Assembly: GCA_050742255.1 (NCBI GenBank)
Contig: JBOGHU010000033.1
Span: 1-39,918, forward strand
Source: JBOGHU01 sp050742255
Lineage (GTDB): Bacteria; Actinomycetota; Acidimicrobiia; Acidimicrobiales; CADCSY01
Direction of reading: 5' to 3'
DNA length: 39,918 bases
Shown here: positions 23,983 to 30,941 of the stretch, piece after piece
Position numbering within the stretch: the stretch's first letter is position 1
How the letters are laid out: each line of letters starts with the position of its first letter
Made by a program: the position numbers and the translations under genes
Notes under the pieces: model-generated
Seen by the model: only the letters and a program-made list of their open reading frames with translations
Database searches by the model: none
Told to the model about the DNA's origin: nothing

Positions 23983-24437
23983 GTGAGCGACCGGGGCGTG
24001 GGCCGGCCACACCCGAGGGTGCGGCCCGGGCGTTCGTCGACGCCATCACCTGGGGCGAGCACCGCACCGTGTGGGACCTGCTCGGCACCGAGGGGCGCCA
24101 GACGGTGCTGCGGGTAGCGGCCAACCACGGCATGGACGACGCCCTGGTGGCCCGGCTGCGGGACGGCACCGCCACCGAGCGGGAGACGAACGAGTTCCTC
24201 ACCGATCTGACCAACGGGCTGCGGGCCGACCTGGCCGGCAACGACCTCGACAACCTCGAGTACCACGTCGATCCCGAGGCACCCGGCCCCGATCGGGCCC
24301 GGGTGGTGCTAGAGGTGCCCCTGCCCGAGCTCCTCGACCGGGGCGCGGGCGGGCTTCCCGTGGGGTCGGTCGAGCTCTCCACCGACGGGCAGCGGTGGCG
24401 GGTCGAGCGGTTGGTGCCCCGAGCGCCGGCGACGTGA
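23979..24437 (+). CDS. Unknown small protein, possibly NTF2-like
   Basis: 152 residues from ATG 23979 (ATGA overlap). Starts with helices (PEGAARAFVDAITWGEHRTV), a pattern seen in NTF2/SnoaL-like cone folds, and ends with beta strands (VGSVELSTDGQRWRVERLVP). No catalytic residues can be assigned; the fold suggestion is weak. Conserved placement within the operon is the only functional clue. Confidence 0.65.
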   Translation: MSERPGRGPATPEGAARAFVDAITWGEHRTVWDLLGTEGRQTVLRVAANHGMDDALVARLRDGTATERETNEFLTDLTNGLRADLAGNDLDNLEYHVDPEAPGPDRARVVLEVPLPELLDRGAGGLPVGSVELSTDGQRWRVERLVPRAPAT

Positions 24438-24444
24438 GGCCGCC

Positions 24445-25176
24445 GTGATCGGGCCCGAGATCACCACCGAGCGCTTCGGCCGGCCCTTCCGCCAGTACCC
24501 GGCGGCGGTCTCCGCCGAGGCCATGGGTCTGGCCTGGGCCCGCCAGGAGGAGGCCCCCCACGGCGCCGTGGTGGTGGTCGACCGGGAGATCAGCGCCCGG
24601 GGTCGGCTCGGTCGGGTCTGGTGGGCGCCGGCGGAGACCACCCTGGCGTGCGCGGTGGTGCTCCGGCCGGCGATCGCCGCCGAGGAGGCCGATGTGTCCT
24701 GGCTGGCAGGGGGCGTGATCGCCGCCGCCGGGGTGGAGTCGCTCACCGGCCTGGCCGCCGCCACGTGGTGGCCCGACGGGGTGGTCGACCCCGAGACCGA
24801 GCAGGAGCTCGGGATGGTCAAGGCGGAGACCCAGCTCGGCCCGGGCCGCGTCCGCAGCGCCGTGGTCGGCCTGCGACTGGACCTGGGGCGCCTGGGGCTC
24901 GGTGCCGAGCGTCGGGAGGAGCTGCTGGAGGCGGTGGCCGGTGCCGTCGACGACCTCGACCTGGGCTCGTCCGACAGCGCCACCGCCACCGCCGCCGCCT
25001 ACCAGCGCCGCTGCACCCTGTTGGGGAGGCGGGTCAGGTTGGTCCTGCTGCCGAAGGGCGAGACCCGGGGGGTGGCCCGCCGGGTCGATCCCTCCGCCCG
25101 CCTGGAGCTGGAGTCGGCCACGGGCATGGTCGAGCGCATCACCATCGACATGCTCCGCACCCTCGAGGTCATCTAG
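24445..25176 (+). CDS. Biotin/lipoate ligase-like fold protein, degenerate active site
   Basis: 243 residues from GTG 24445. VVVVDREISARGRLGRVWWA (about 42-61) matches the BirA adenylate-binding loop (usually AGRGRLGR-W), and LACAVVLRP follows as in biotin ligases. The usual KWPND becomes WWPDG (108-112), and the KLAGIL region is replaced by a segment around K126 (GMVKAETQ). The C-terminal SH3-like region (LLGRRVRLVLLPKGE...) is present. It lacks the N-terminal DNA-binding domain of BirA. It is therefore related to biotin protein ligases but probably not a normal ligase. Last gene before a 220-bp gap. Confidence 0.7.
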   Translation: MIGPEITTERFGRPFRQYPAAVSAEAMGLAWARQEEAPHGAVVVVDREISARGRLGRVWWAPAETTLACAVVLRPAIAAEEADVSWLAGGVIAAAGVESLTGLAAATWWPDGVVDPETEQELGMVKAETQLGPGRVRSAVVGLRLDLGRLGLGAERREELLEAVAGAVDDLDLGSSDSATATAAAYQRRCTLLGRRVRLVLLPKGETRGVARRVDPSARLELESATGMVERITIDMLRTLEVI

Positions 25177-25181
25177 CCCTT

Positions 25182-25211
25182 TAGCCTTTGTGTGCGTAGC
25201 CTTTGTGTGCG
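25182..25211 (+). repeat. Two tandem 15-bp repeats with a partial third
   Basis: TAGCCTTTGTGTGCG at 25182-25196 and 25197-25211, preceded by a partial copy TAGCCCTTT from 25174 that includes the stop codon of the previous gene. The rest of the 220-bp gap holds the promoter-like element at 25309. Confidence 0.85.
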
Positions 25212-25308
25212 CGGGGCCCGGCCATGGTGGTGCTGGCGCCCGCAAAGCCGGCGGTGGCGGGGTCGGTCAGAAACCGGGCACGGGCCCGCACGGGAAGGGC
25301 CTCGTAGA

Positions 25309-25327
25309 TGTACCATGCACCTATAAC
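25309..25327 (+). promoter_or_regulatory. Promoter-like element of the regulator and hyp operon
   Basis: TGTACCATGCACCTATAAC, with a TATAAC box at its end, lies 69 bases before the ATG at 25397. Thirteen of 19 bases match the hydrogenase element at 16872-16890. Confidence 0.4.
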
Positions 25328-25396
25328 ACCCATCACGTCGACGCTGGCCGAAGCGTCGGTCGTGTCGAAGAGTTTCATGGAAGAAGGAGGGACGCC

Positions 25397-25801
25397 ATGG
25401 CCGCGGATGAGGTGCGCGCCCCCAAGTCGGAGGCGCTCCGGACCCTGTACTGGCGCAGCGAGATCCTCCAGGTGATGTACTGGCTGCGGGGAGAGGGCCT
25501 CGGTGACCTGGTCGATGCCCAGGTGGTGGAGCGGTTCCTCGGTGTCGACGCTGCCGTCGGGCTGACCTACCTGGACCGGCTGGTCCGAGACGGGTACCTC
25601 GACCGCGACGGTGAGTGGTTCACCCTGTCCGAGCGGGGTCTCAAGGAGGGGGCGATGGAGTTCGCCACGTCCTTCGGCGACCTCACCCGGCCCGCCCACG
25701 GGGAGTGCAGCGACGACTGCTGGTGCCACAGCTCGGCCGAGGAGGCCGAGGCCTGCGCCCAGGAGCGGGCCGCCGACCACCAGCACTCTCACCAGCGCTG
25801 A
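25397..25801 (+). CDS. Winged-helix regulator with a C-terminal Cys/His cluster
   Basis: 134 residues; AAGAAGGAGGG precedes the ATG. The N-terminal 85 residues look like a winged-helix domain (SEILQVMYWLRGEGLGD, FLGVDAAVGLTYLDRLVRDG and wing YLDRDGEWFTLSERG). The C-terminus holds HGECSDDCWCHSSAEEAEAC, four Cys and two His in 20 residues, which could bind a metal or Fe-S cluster or act as a redox switch. Leads the operon with a PadR-like gene (TGATG coupling), CooC-like and hyp genes, so it probably controls hydrogenase maturation or structural genes. Confidence 0.78.
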   Translation: MAADEVRAPKSEALRTLYWRSEILQVMYWLRGEGLGDLVDAQVVERFLGVDAAVGLTYLDRLVRDGYLDRDGEWFTLSERGLKEGAMEFATSFGDLTRPAHGECSDDCWCHSSAEEAEACAQERAADHQHSHQR

Positions 25802-26175
25802 TGGCCGCACGCGACGAGAGGGAGGTGGGGCTGCCCCGCCACTACCTGCGCCCGTGCCTGCTGCTGCTGCTGGCCGAGGGGCCCTCCCACGGTTACGAGT
25901 TGCTGGAGCAGGTGCGCGCCGTGGGGGTGCGCAGCGCCGACCCCGGTGGCCTGTACCGGTGCCTGCGGACCATGGAGAACGAGGAGCTGGTGAGCTCGTG
26001 GTGGGAGCCGTCCCAGGCCGGCCCAGCCCGCCGCACCTACCTGCTGACCGAGGTGGGGCGGGCCGAGCTGCACGCCACGATGGTGTCCCTCGGCGAGGTG
26101 CACCGCCTGCTCGGCGGGATGGAGGAGCGGTACGAGCTGCGCCGGGCTCGGAGCGGATCGGCGGTGAGCTCATGA
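25801..26175 (+). CDS. PadR-family transcriptional regulator
   Basis: 124 residues from ATG 25801 (TGATG with the previous stop). LRPCLLLLLAEGPSHGYELL is the classical PadR opening helix-turn-helix, followed by GGLYRCLRTMENEELVSSWW and the wing RRTYLLTEVGRAEL, then a C-terminal dimerisation helix. It lies between another winged-helix gene and a CooC-like ATPase; the two regulators in tandem may sense different signals. Stop overlaps the next start by ATGA. Confidence 0.85.
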   Translation: MAARDEREVGLPRHYLRPCLLLLLAEGPSHGYELLEQVRAVGVRSADPGGLYRCLRTMENEELVSSWWEPSQAGPARRTYLLTEVGRAELHATMVSLGEVHRLLGGMEERYELRRARSGSAVSS

Positions 26176-26957
26176 GGATCGCGGTCGCGGGCAAGGGTGG
26201 CGCCGGCAAGACGACGATCTCGGCCACCCTGGCCCGCCTGGTGGCCCGACAGGGGACCCCGGTGATCGCCATCGACGGTGACTCCAACCCCAACCTGGCC
26301 GTCGCCCTCGGTGTGGAGCCGGCGGTGGTGGAGTCGCTCTCCTTCCTCCCCGCCTCGCTGGTGTCCCGCCGCCTCGACGGCCCGGGCCTGAAGGTGCCGG
26401 TGAGGGAGGTCCTCGGGACCCACGGGGTCCCCGCCCCCGACGGGGTGCGGCTGGTCCTCATGGGCATGCCCGGCCACGCCGGGGAGGGGTGCCTGTGCTC
26501 GGCCCACGCCACCGTGAGCGCCCTGCTGGGCGACCTGGAGTCGGAGGCCGGGACCGTCACGGTGGTCGACATGGAGGCCTCCCCCGAGCACCTGAGCCGG
26601 GGGACGACCCGCTACGTCGACACCGTGCTGCTGGTAACCGAGCCCTACTACCGCTCCCTCGAGGCCATCCGCAGGCTGGGGGTTCTCGCCCAGGAGCTGG
26701 GCATCCCCCGGGTGGGGGTGGTGGCCAACAAGGTCCGCTCGCCCGACGACGCCCAGGTGGTGGCTGAGTTCTGCGACCGCCACGGTCTGGAGCGCCTGGG
26801 GGAGGTCCCCCGCAGCGACGCCGTGGTCGACGCCGACCTGGCCCGCGTCCCGCTGGTGGACGCCGCCCCCAACAGCCCGGTGGTGGCGGCCATCGCTGCC
26901 ATCGCCGACCGCCTGCCCCAGGCGATCCAACCAAGTCGAGCACCAGGAGGTGCGTGA
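26172..26957 (+). CDS. CooC-type P-loop ATPase (nickel-insertion accessory family), copy 2
   Basis: 261 residues from ATG 26172. GKGGAGKTT at 8-15, AIDGDSNPNLA near 34-43, CxC at C107/C109 (CLCSAHATV) and VDMEASPEHLSR. Same architecture as the protein at 3669-4424, including the metal-binding CxC. It lies directly before hypC with no CODH gene nearby, and no hypA or hypB is visible in the window. A nickel-delivery or hydrogenase-assembly role replacing or assisting HypB is plausible but inferred. Confidence 0.85.
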   Translation: MRIAVAGKGGAGKTTISATLARLVARQGTPVIAIDGDSNPNLAVALGVEPAVVESLSFLPASLVSRRLDGPGLKVPVREVLGTHGVPAPDGVRLVLMGMPGHAGEGCLCSAHATVSALLGDLESEAGTVTVVDMEASPEHLSRGTTRYVDTVLLVTEPYYRSLEAIRRLGVLAQELGIPRVGVVANKVRSPDDAQVVAEFCDRHGLERLGEVPRSDAVVDADLARVPLVDAAPNSPVVAAIAAIADRLPQAIQPSRAPGGA

Positions 26958-26958
26958 T

Positions 26959-27237
26959 ATGTGTCTCGGAATCCCCGGCCAGGTCGTCGACATCACCGAC
27001 CCTGCCCAGCACAAGGCCGTCGTCGACATCGACGGCGTCCGTCGTGAGATCAACGTGGGATTGGTCCTCGGGGACGAGGGTGGCCTCTCGCCCGGAGACT
27101 GGGTGCTCATCCACGTCGGCTTCGCCATGAGCAAGATCGACGAGGAGGAGGCCGACCGCACCCTGTCGTTCCTCAAGGAGCTGGGCAGCATGTACGACGA
27201 TGAGGTCGACCAGTTCAAGGAGAGCTCGCCGCTGTGA
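26959..27237 (+). CDS. hypC: HypC, [NiFe] hydrogenase assembly chaperone
   Basis: 92 residues. ATG 26959 is chosen because the mature protein must begin with Cys (MCLGIPGQV); AGGAGG lies eight bases upstream. OB-fold sequence with VDIDGVRREINVGLV and GDWVLIHVGFAMSKIDEEEA. HypC binds HypD and carries the Fe(CN)2CO unit to the large subunit. It has a slightly long acidic tail. Start of the hypC-(SIS-HypC)-gmhA-like-hypD-hypE-hypF run. Confidence 0.95.
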   Translation: MCLGIPGQVVDITDPAQHKAVVDIDGVRREINVGLVLGDEGGLSPGDWVLIHVGFAMSKIDEEEADRTLSFLKELGSMYDDEVDQFKESSPL

Positions 27238-27289
27238 GTCGAGTGCCCGTCACGTTCGCGGCCCGGCACGGACCGGGGCGACATCGGCC

Positions 27290-28018
27290 ATGACCACGCT
27301 CGGCCAGGACACGGTACCGGGCACCGAGCTCGGGGAGCTGGCCGACGACCTGGCGCAGACGTCGCTGGCGATGGCACGGCGCTTCGCCGCGGGAGGGACC
27401 CTGTGGTGCGCCTCGCCACGGTGGCCGTTCCACGCCCACCACGTGGCCGTGGAGTTCGTGCACCCCGTCATCGTGGGCAAGAGGGCCCTCTCGGCGGTGA
27501 CCGTCCCGCCCGGCGAGGATCTGGTGGCCACGTTGCGGGCCACGGTGCGTCCCGGCGACCTGGTGGTGGCCGTGGCCACCACCGACGAGCCGGCCGTGGC
27601 CGACGCCATGCGCCGGGGCGGGGCGTGGGGTGTGGAGACGGTGTGGATCGGCGCTGGGCCCCGCCCCCCGGCCGGGGCCGCCGACCACGTGCTGTGGCTC
27701 GACACCGACGACCTCCTCGCGGCCTCCGAGCGGTTCGTGCGCCTCTACCACATGCTGTGGGAGCTGGCCCACGTCTGCTTCGAGCACCCGGGGCTGCTCC
27801 GACCACCAGAGGAGTGCGCCGAGGGGGAGGTGTGCGTCACCTGCTCCGACGAGGGTCGCCTGGCCGAGGTCGAGCTGGTCGAGGGGGACGAGGCCGTGGT
27901 ACGCACCGCCTCCGGGCGGGAGCGCATCGACACCACCCTGATCGAGGTGCCCCGCCCGGCCGACCTGGTGCTGGTGCACGCCGGGTCCGCCATCGGCTAC
28001 GTGGAGGACGGGCGATGA
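27290..28018 (+). CDS. SIS-like domain fused to a HypC/HupF-like domain
   Basis: 242 residues from ATG 27290; no strong ribosome binding site. Residues 20-165 resemble a SIS (phosphosugar isomerase) fold: LAMARRFAAGGTLWC, GDLVVAVATTDEPAVADAMR, VETVWIGAG and ERFVRLYHMLWELAH. Residues 181-241 match a HypC-type OB fold (VCVTCSDEGRLAEVELVEGD ... DLVLVHAGSAIGYVED), with CVTC replacing the CLGIPG start. As the Cys is internal, it cannot act as an N-terminal ligand. Lies between hypC and a second SIS gene; probably a dedicated maturation factor. Confidence 0.8.
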   Translation: MTTLGQDTVPGTELGELADDLAQTSLAMARRFAAGGTLWCASPRWPFHAHHVAVEFVHPVIVGKRALSAVTVPPGEDLVATLRATVRPGDLVVAVATTDEPAVADAMRRGGAWGVETVWIGAGPRPPAGAADHVLWLDTDDLLAASERFVRLYHMLWELAHVCFEHPGLLRPPEECAEGEVCVTCSDEGRLAEVELVEGDEAVVRTASGRERIDTTLIEVPRPADLVLVHAGSAIGYVEDGR

Positions 28019-28674
28019 CCAAGGAGGCCACCGACTTCCTCTACCCGTTCATCGAGCACGACGAGCGGGACGCCACCTCGCTGCTCGTCGACCTGGCCCG
28101 GTCGGCCCGGGGCAAGTGGGACCAGAGCGACGCCCTTCGGGAGCGGACCCTGGCCCGCAGCCGGGGCGAGCTGGCGGCGACCGTGACCGCCATGGCCCAC
28201 TGCTTCGCCGCCGGCGGGCAGCTCTTCTCCTGCGGCAACGGGGGGAGCGCCACCGACGCCGACGCCGTGGCCCAGCTGTTCACCAAGCCACCCTGGGGCA
28301 CGCCCCTGCCGGCCCGCTCGCTGGCCAGCGACCACTCCGTCCTCACCGCCCTGGCCAACGACATCGGCTTCGACGTGGTGTTCTCGCGCCAGCTGATCGC
28401 CCACGCCCGAGCCAACGACATCGCCTTGGGCCTGTCCACGAGCGGCAACTCCGAGAACCTGCTGGCCGCCTTCGCCGAGGCCAAGCGCCGGGGCATGCTG
28501 ACCGTGGGCCTGGCCGGCTACGACGGTGGCCAGATGGCCACCTGCGGCCACCTCGACCACTGCCTGGTGGCCCGCTCCGACAGCGTCCACCGGATCCAGG
28601 AGACCCAGGCGGCCCTCTACCACGTGTTGTGGGCCGCCGTGCAGACCGAGCTACCAGATCGGAGGAGCGTGTGA
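28015..28674 (+). CDS. GmhA-like SIS-domain protein (phosphoheptose isomerase family)
   Basis: 219 residues, ATGA overlap with the previous gene. GGQLFSCGNGGSATDADAVA is the phosphosugar-binding loop of GmhA; LGLSTSGNSENLLAAFAEAK and SVHRIQETQAALYHVLW complete the SIS domain. A heptose isomerase reaction would be odd inside a hyp operon, so it may form a hetero-oligomer with the SIS-HypC fusion encoded just upstream. Metal-binding His/Glu positions of GmhA are partly kept. Overlaps hypD by GTGA. Confidence 0.85.
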   Translation: MTKEATDFLYPFIEHDERDATSLLVDLARSARGKWDQSDALRERTLARSRGELAATVTAMAHCFAAGGQLFSCGNGGSATDADAVAQLFTKPPWGTPLPARSLASDHSVLTALANDIGFDVVFSRQLIAHARANDIALGLSTSGNSENLLAAFAEAKRRGMLTVGLAGYDGGQMATCGHLDHCLVARSDSVHRIQETQAALYHVLWAAVQTELPDRRSV

Positions 28675-29801
28675 GATTCGTCGACGAGTACCGGGACCCC
28701 GCCGCCGCCCGGGTGGTGCTGGAGGAGATCCGGGGACTGGCCCGGGACCAGGGCCACCTCAAGTTCATGGAGGTGTGCGGGGGCCACACCCACACCATCT
28801 ACAAGCACGGGATCGAGAACGTCCTGCCCGACAACGTCGAGCTGGTCCACGGCCCCGGCTGCCCGGTGTGCGTGATCCCCATGGGCCGGGTCGACGACGC
28901 CATCGCCGTGGCCGAGACGCCGGGGGTGATCTTCACCTCCTTCGGCGACATGATGCGGGTCCCCGGGGGCAACGGGAACCTGCTGGAGGCCAAGGCCCAG
29001 GGCGCCGACGTGCGCATGGTGTACTCACCCCTCGACGCCCTGCGGGTGGCCCGGGACAACCCCGACCACCAGGTCGTCTTCTTCGCCGTGGGCTTCGAGA
29101 CCACCGCCCCCTCGACGGCGGTGACCCTGCTCAAGGCCCGGGCGGCCGGGATCGATAACTTCAGCGTCTTTTGCAACCACGTCACCATCGTCCCGCCGCT
29201 GCGGGCCATCCTGGAGTCGCCCGACCTCCGCCTCGACGGCTTCCTCGGGCCCGGGCACGTCAGCACGGTGATCGGGAACCGGCCCTACCGCTTCGTCCCC
29301 GCCGAGTACGGCAAGCCCCTGGTCACCGCCGGCTTCGAGCCGCTCGACATCCTCCAGTCCATCCTCATGCTGCTGCGCCAGGTCCGCGACGGGCGCTGCC
29401 AGGTCGAGAACCAGTACACCCGGGCCGTCCAAGACGGTGGCAACCCCCGCGCCCTGCAGACCCTGGCCGAGGTGTTCGAGCTGCGGCCCCACTTCGAGTG
29501 GCGGGGGTTGGGCTTCATCTCCCAGAGCGCGCTCAAGCTCAACGACGACTTCGCCCCCTGGGACGCGGAGCTGCGCTTCCTGGTGCCCGGCGTCCGGGTC
29601 GCCGACCCCAAGGCCTGCCAGTGCGGTGAGGTGCTCAAGGGTGTGATCAAGCCGTGGGAGTGCAAGGTGTTCGGCACCGCCTGCACCCCCGAGACCCCCA
29701 TCGGGACCTGCATGGTCTCCTCCGAGGGGGCGTGCGCCGCCTACTACAACTTCGGGCGTTTCACCACCCGGACCGCCAGCGTCCCGGTCGCCTCGGCGTG
29801 A
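28671..29801 (+). CDS. hypD: HypD, hydrogenase Fe(CN)2CO assembly protein
   Basis: 376 residues from GTG 28671, with GGAGGAG upstream. Motifs: FMEVCGGHTHTIYKHG, VHGPGCPVCVIPMG, FFAVGFETTAPSTA and the C-terminal Fe-S ligands CQCGEVLKG ... CKVFGTACTPETPIGTCMVS. HypD holds a [4Fe-4S] cluster and, with HypC, assembles the Fe(CN)2CO unit using cyanide from HypE/HypF. All expected cysteines are visible. Overlaps hypE (GTGA). Confidence 0.97.
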   Translation: MRFVDEYRDPAAARVVLEEIRGLARDQGHLKFMEVCGGHTHTIYKHGIENVLPDNVELVHGPGCPVCVIPMGRVDDAIAVAETPGVIFTSFGDMMRVPGGNGNLLEAKAQGADVRMVYSPLDALRVARDNPDHQVVFFAVGFETTAPSTAVTLLKARAAGIDNFSVFCNHVTIVPPLRAILESPDLRLDGFLGPGHVSTVIGNRPYRFVPAEYGKPLVTAGFEPLDILQSILMLLRQVRDGRCQVENQYTRAVQDGGNPRALQTLAEVFELRPHFEWRGLGFISQSALKLNDDFAPWDAELRFLVPGVRVADPKACQCGEVLKGVIKPWECKVFGTACTPETPIGTCMVSSEGACAAYYNFGRFTTRTASVPVASA

Positions 29802-30925
29802 GCGAGGCCGGGCCCCACCCCGCGCCCCCGAGCGAGGCTCGGCGGCGGCAGCCCTCCCGGGAGGAGGTTGTCCTCGAGCGCATCGAGGCGGCCCGACGCC
29901 GCCGCCCCCGGCTCAAGGACGAGTTCGTCAACTCCGCCCACGGGGCTGGGGGCAAGGCGTCGGCGGCGCTGATCGACGCCGTGTTCCTGGAGGCCTTCCG
30001 CAACAAGATCCTCGAGCCGCTGGCCGACGGGGCCCTGGTGGAGCTGCCTTCGGGGGAGCGGCTGGCGTTTAGCACCGACTCCTTCGTGGTCAAGCCCCTG
30101 CGGTTCCCCGGCGGCTCCATCGGCCACCTGGCCGTGCACGGCACCGTCAACGACGTTGCCATGATGGGAGCCCGGCCGGAGTGGATCTCCGCCGCATTCG
30201 TCATCGAGGAGGGCTTCGCCATCGCCGAGCTCCGGGCCATCGTCGCCGACATGGTCGAGGCCGCGGCCCACGCCGGGGTGCAGGTCGTGACCGGCGACAC
30301 CAAGGTGGTGAACCGGGGGGCCGCCGACGGCTTGTACATCAACACCACCGGGTTCGGCGTGGTCCCCGCCGAGGTGCGCCTCCACAGCGAGTCGGTGCGG
30401 CCGGGGGACAAGGTCCTGGTGTCGGGCACCGTCGGTGACCACGGGGTGGCGGTGCTGCTGGCCCGGGGGGACCTGGCCCTGGAGGCCGAGCTGCCCTCCG
30501 ACACCGCCCCGCTCAACCACCTGGTGGAGGCCCTGCTGGCCGCCGCACCCGGCACCCGGTGGCTGCGTGACGCCACCCGGGGCGGGGTGGCCACGGTCTG
30601 CAACGAGCTGGCCCGCGACGCCGAGGTGGCGATCGTCCTCGACGAGCACGCCATCCCGGTGCGGGGCATCGTCAACGGCGCCTGCGAGATCCTGGGCATC
30701 GACGTCCTGTACGTGGCCAACGAGGGCAAGCTGGTGGCGGTGGTGCCGGCCGAGGAGACCGAGGTGGCCCTGGCCGCCCTTCGGGCCGACCCCCTGGGCG
30801 GTGACGCCGCGGTGATCGGTGAGGTGCGTGACGAGCCGCCCGGCATCGTGCTGCTCAACACCGGCTTCGGGGGCACCCGCATCGTCGACATGCTGGTGGG
30901 CGACCCCCTGCCCCGGATCTGCTGA
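29798..30925 (+). CDS. hypE: HypE, carbamoyl-dehydratase for hydrogenase cyanide ligands
   Basis: 375 residues from GTG 29798. An N-terminal extension of about 40 residues (Pro/Arg-rich) precedes the AIRS-type core: HGAGGKASAALI, STDSFVVKPLRFPGGSIGHL, HGTVNDVAMMGARP, VVTGDTKVV and RDATRGGVATVCNELA. It ends with the diagnostic PRIC, whose Cys accepts the carbamoyl group from HypF and is dehydrated to thiocyanate. Downstream hypF starts 16 bases later. Confidence 0.97.
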   Translation: MSEAGPHPAPPSEARRRQPSREEVVLERIEAARRRRPRLKDEFVNSAHGAGGKASAALIDAVFLEAFRNKILEPLADGALVELPSGERLAFSTDSFVVKPLRFPGGSIGHLAVHGTVNDVAMMGARPEWISAAFVIEEGFAIAELRAIVADMVEAAAHAGVQVVTGDTKVVNRGAADGLYINTTGFGVVPAEVRLHSESVRPGDKVLVSGTVGDHGVAVLLARGDLALEAELPSDTAPLNHLVEALLAAAPGTRWLRDATRGGVATVCNELARDAEVAIVLDEHAIPVRGIVNGACEILGIDVLYVANEGKLVAVVPAEETEVALAALRADPLGGDAAVIGEVRDEPPGIVLLNTGFGGTRIVDMLVGDPLPRIC

Positions 30926-30941
30926 GCCGCCGGAGCGGGCG

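Noticed and set aside
24445..25176. Functional BirA biotin ligase and repressor
   Set aside because: No N-terminal helix-turn-helix, and the KWPND and KLAGIL motifs are not conserved.
28015..28674. Lipopolysaccharide heptose biosynthesis gene
   Set aside because: No other heptose genes; it overlaps hypD and pairs with a SIS-HypC fusion, so a maturation role is more likely.
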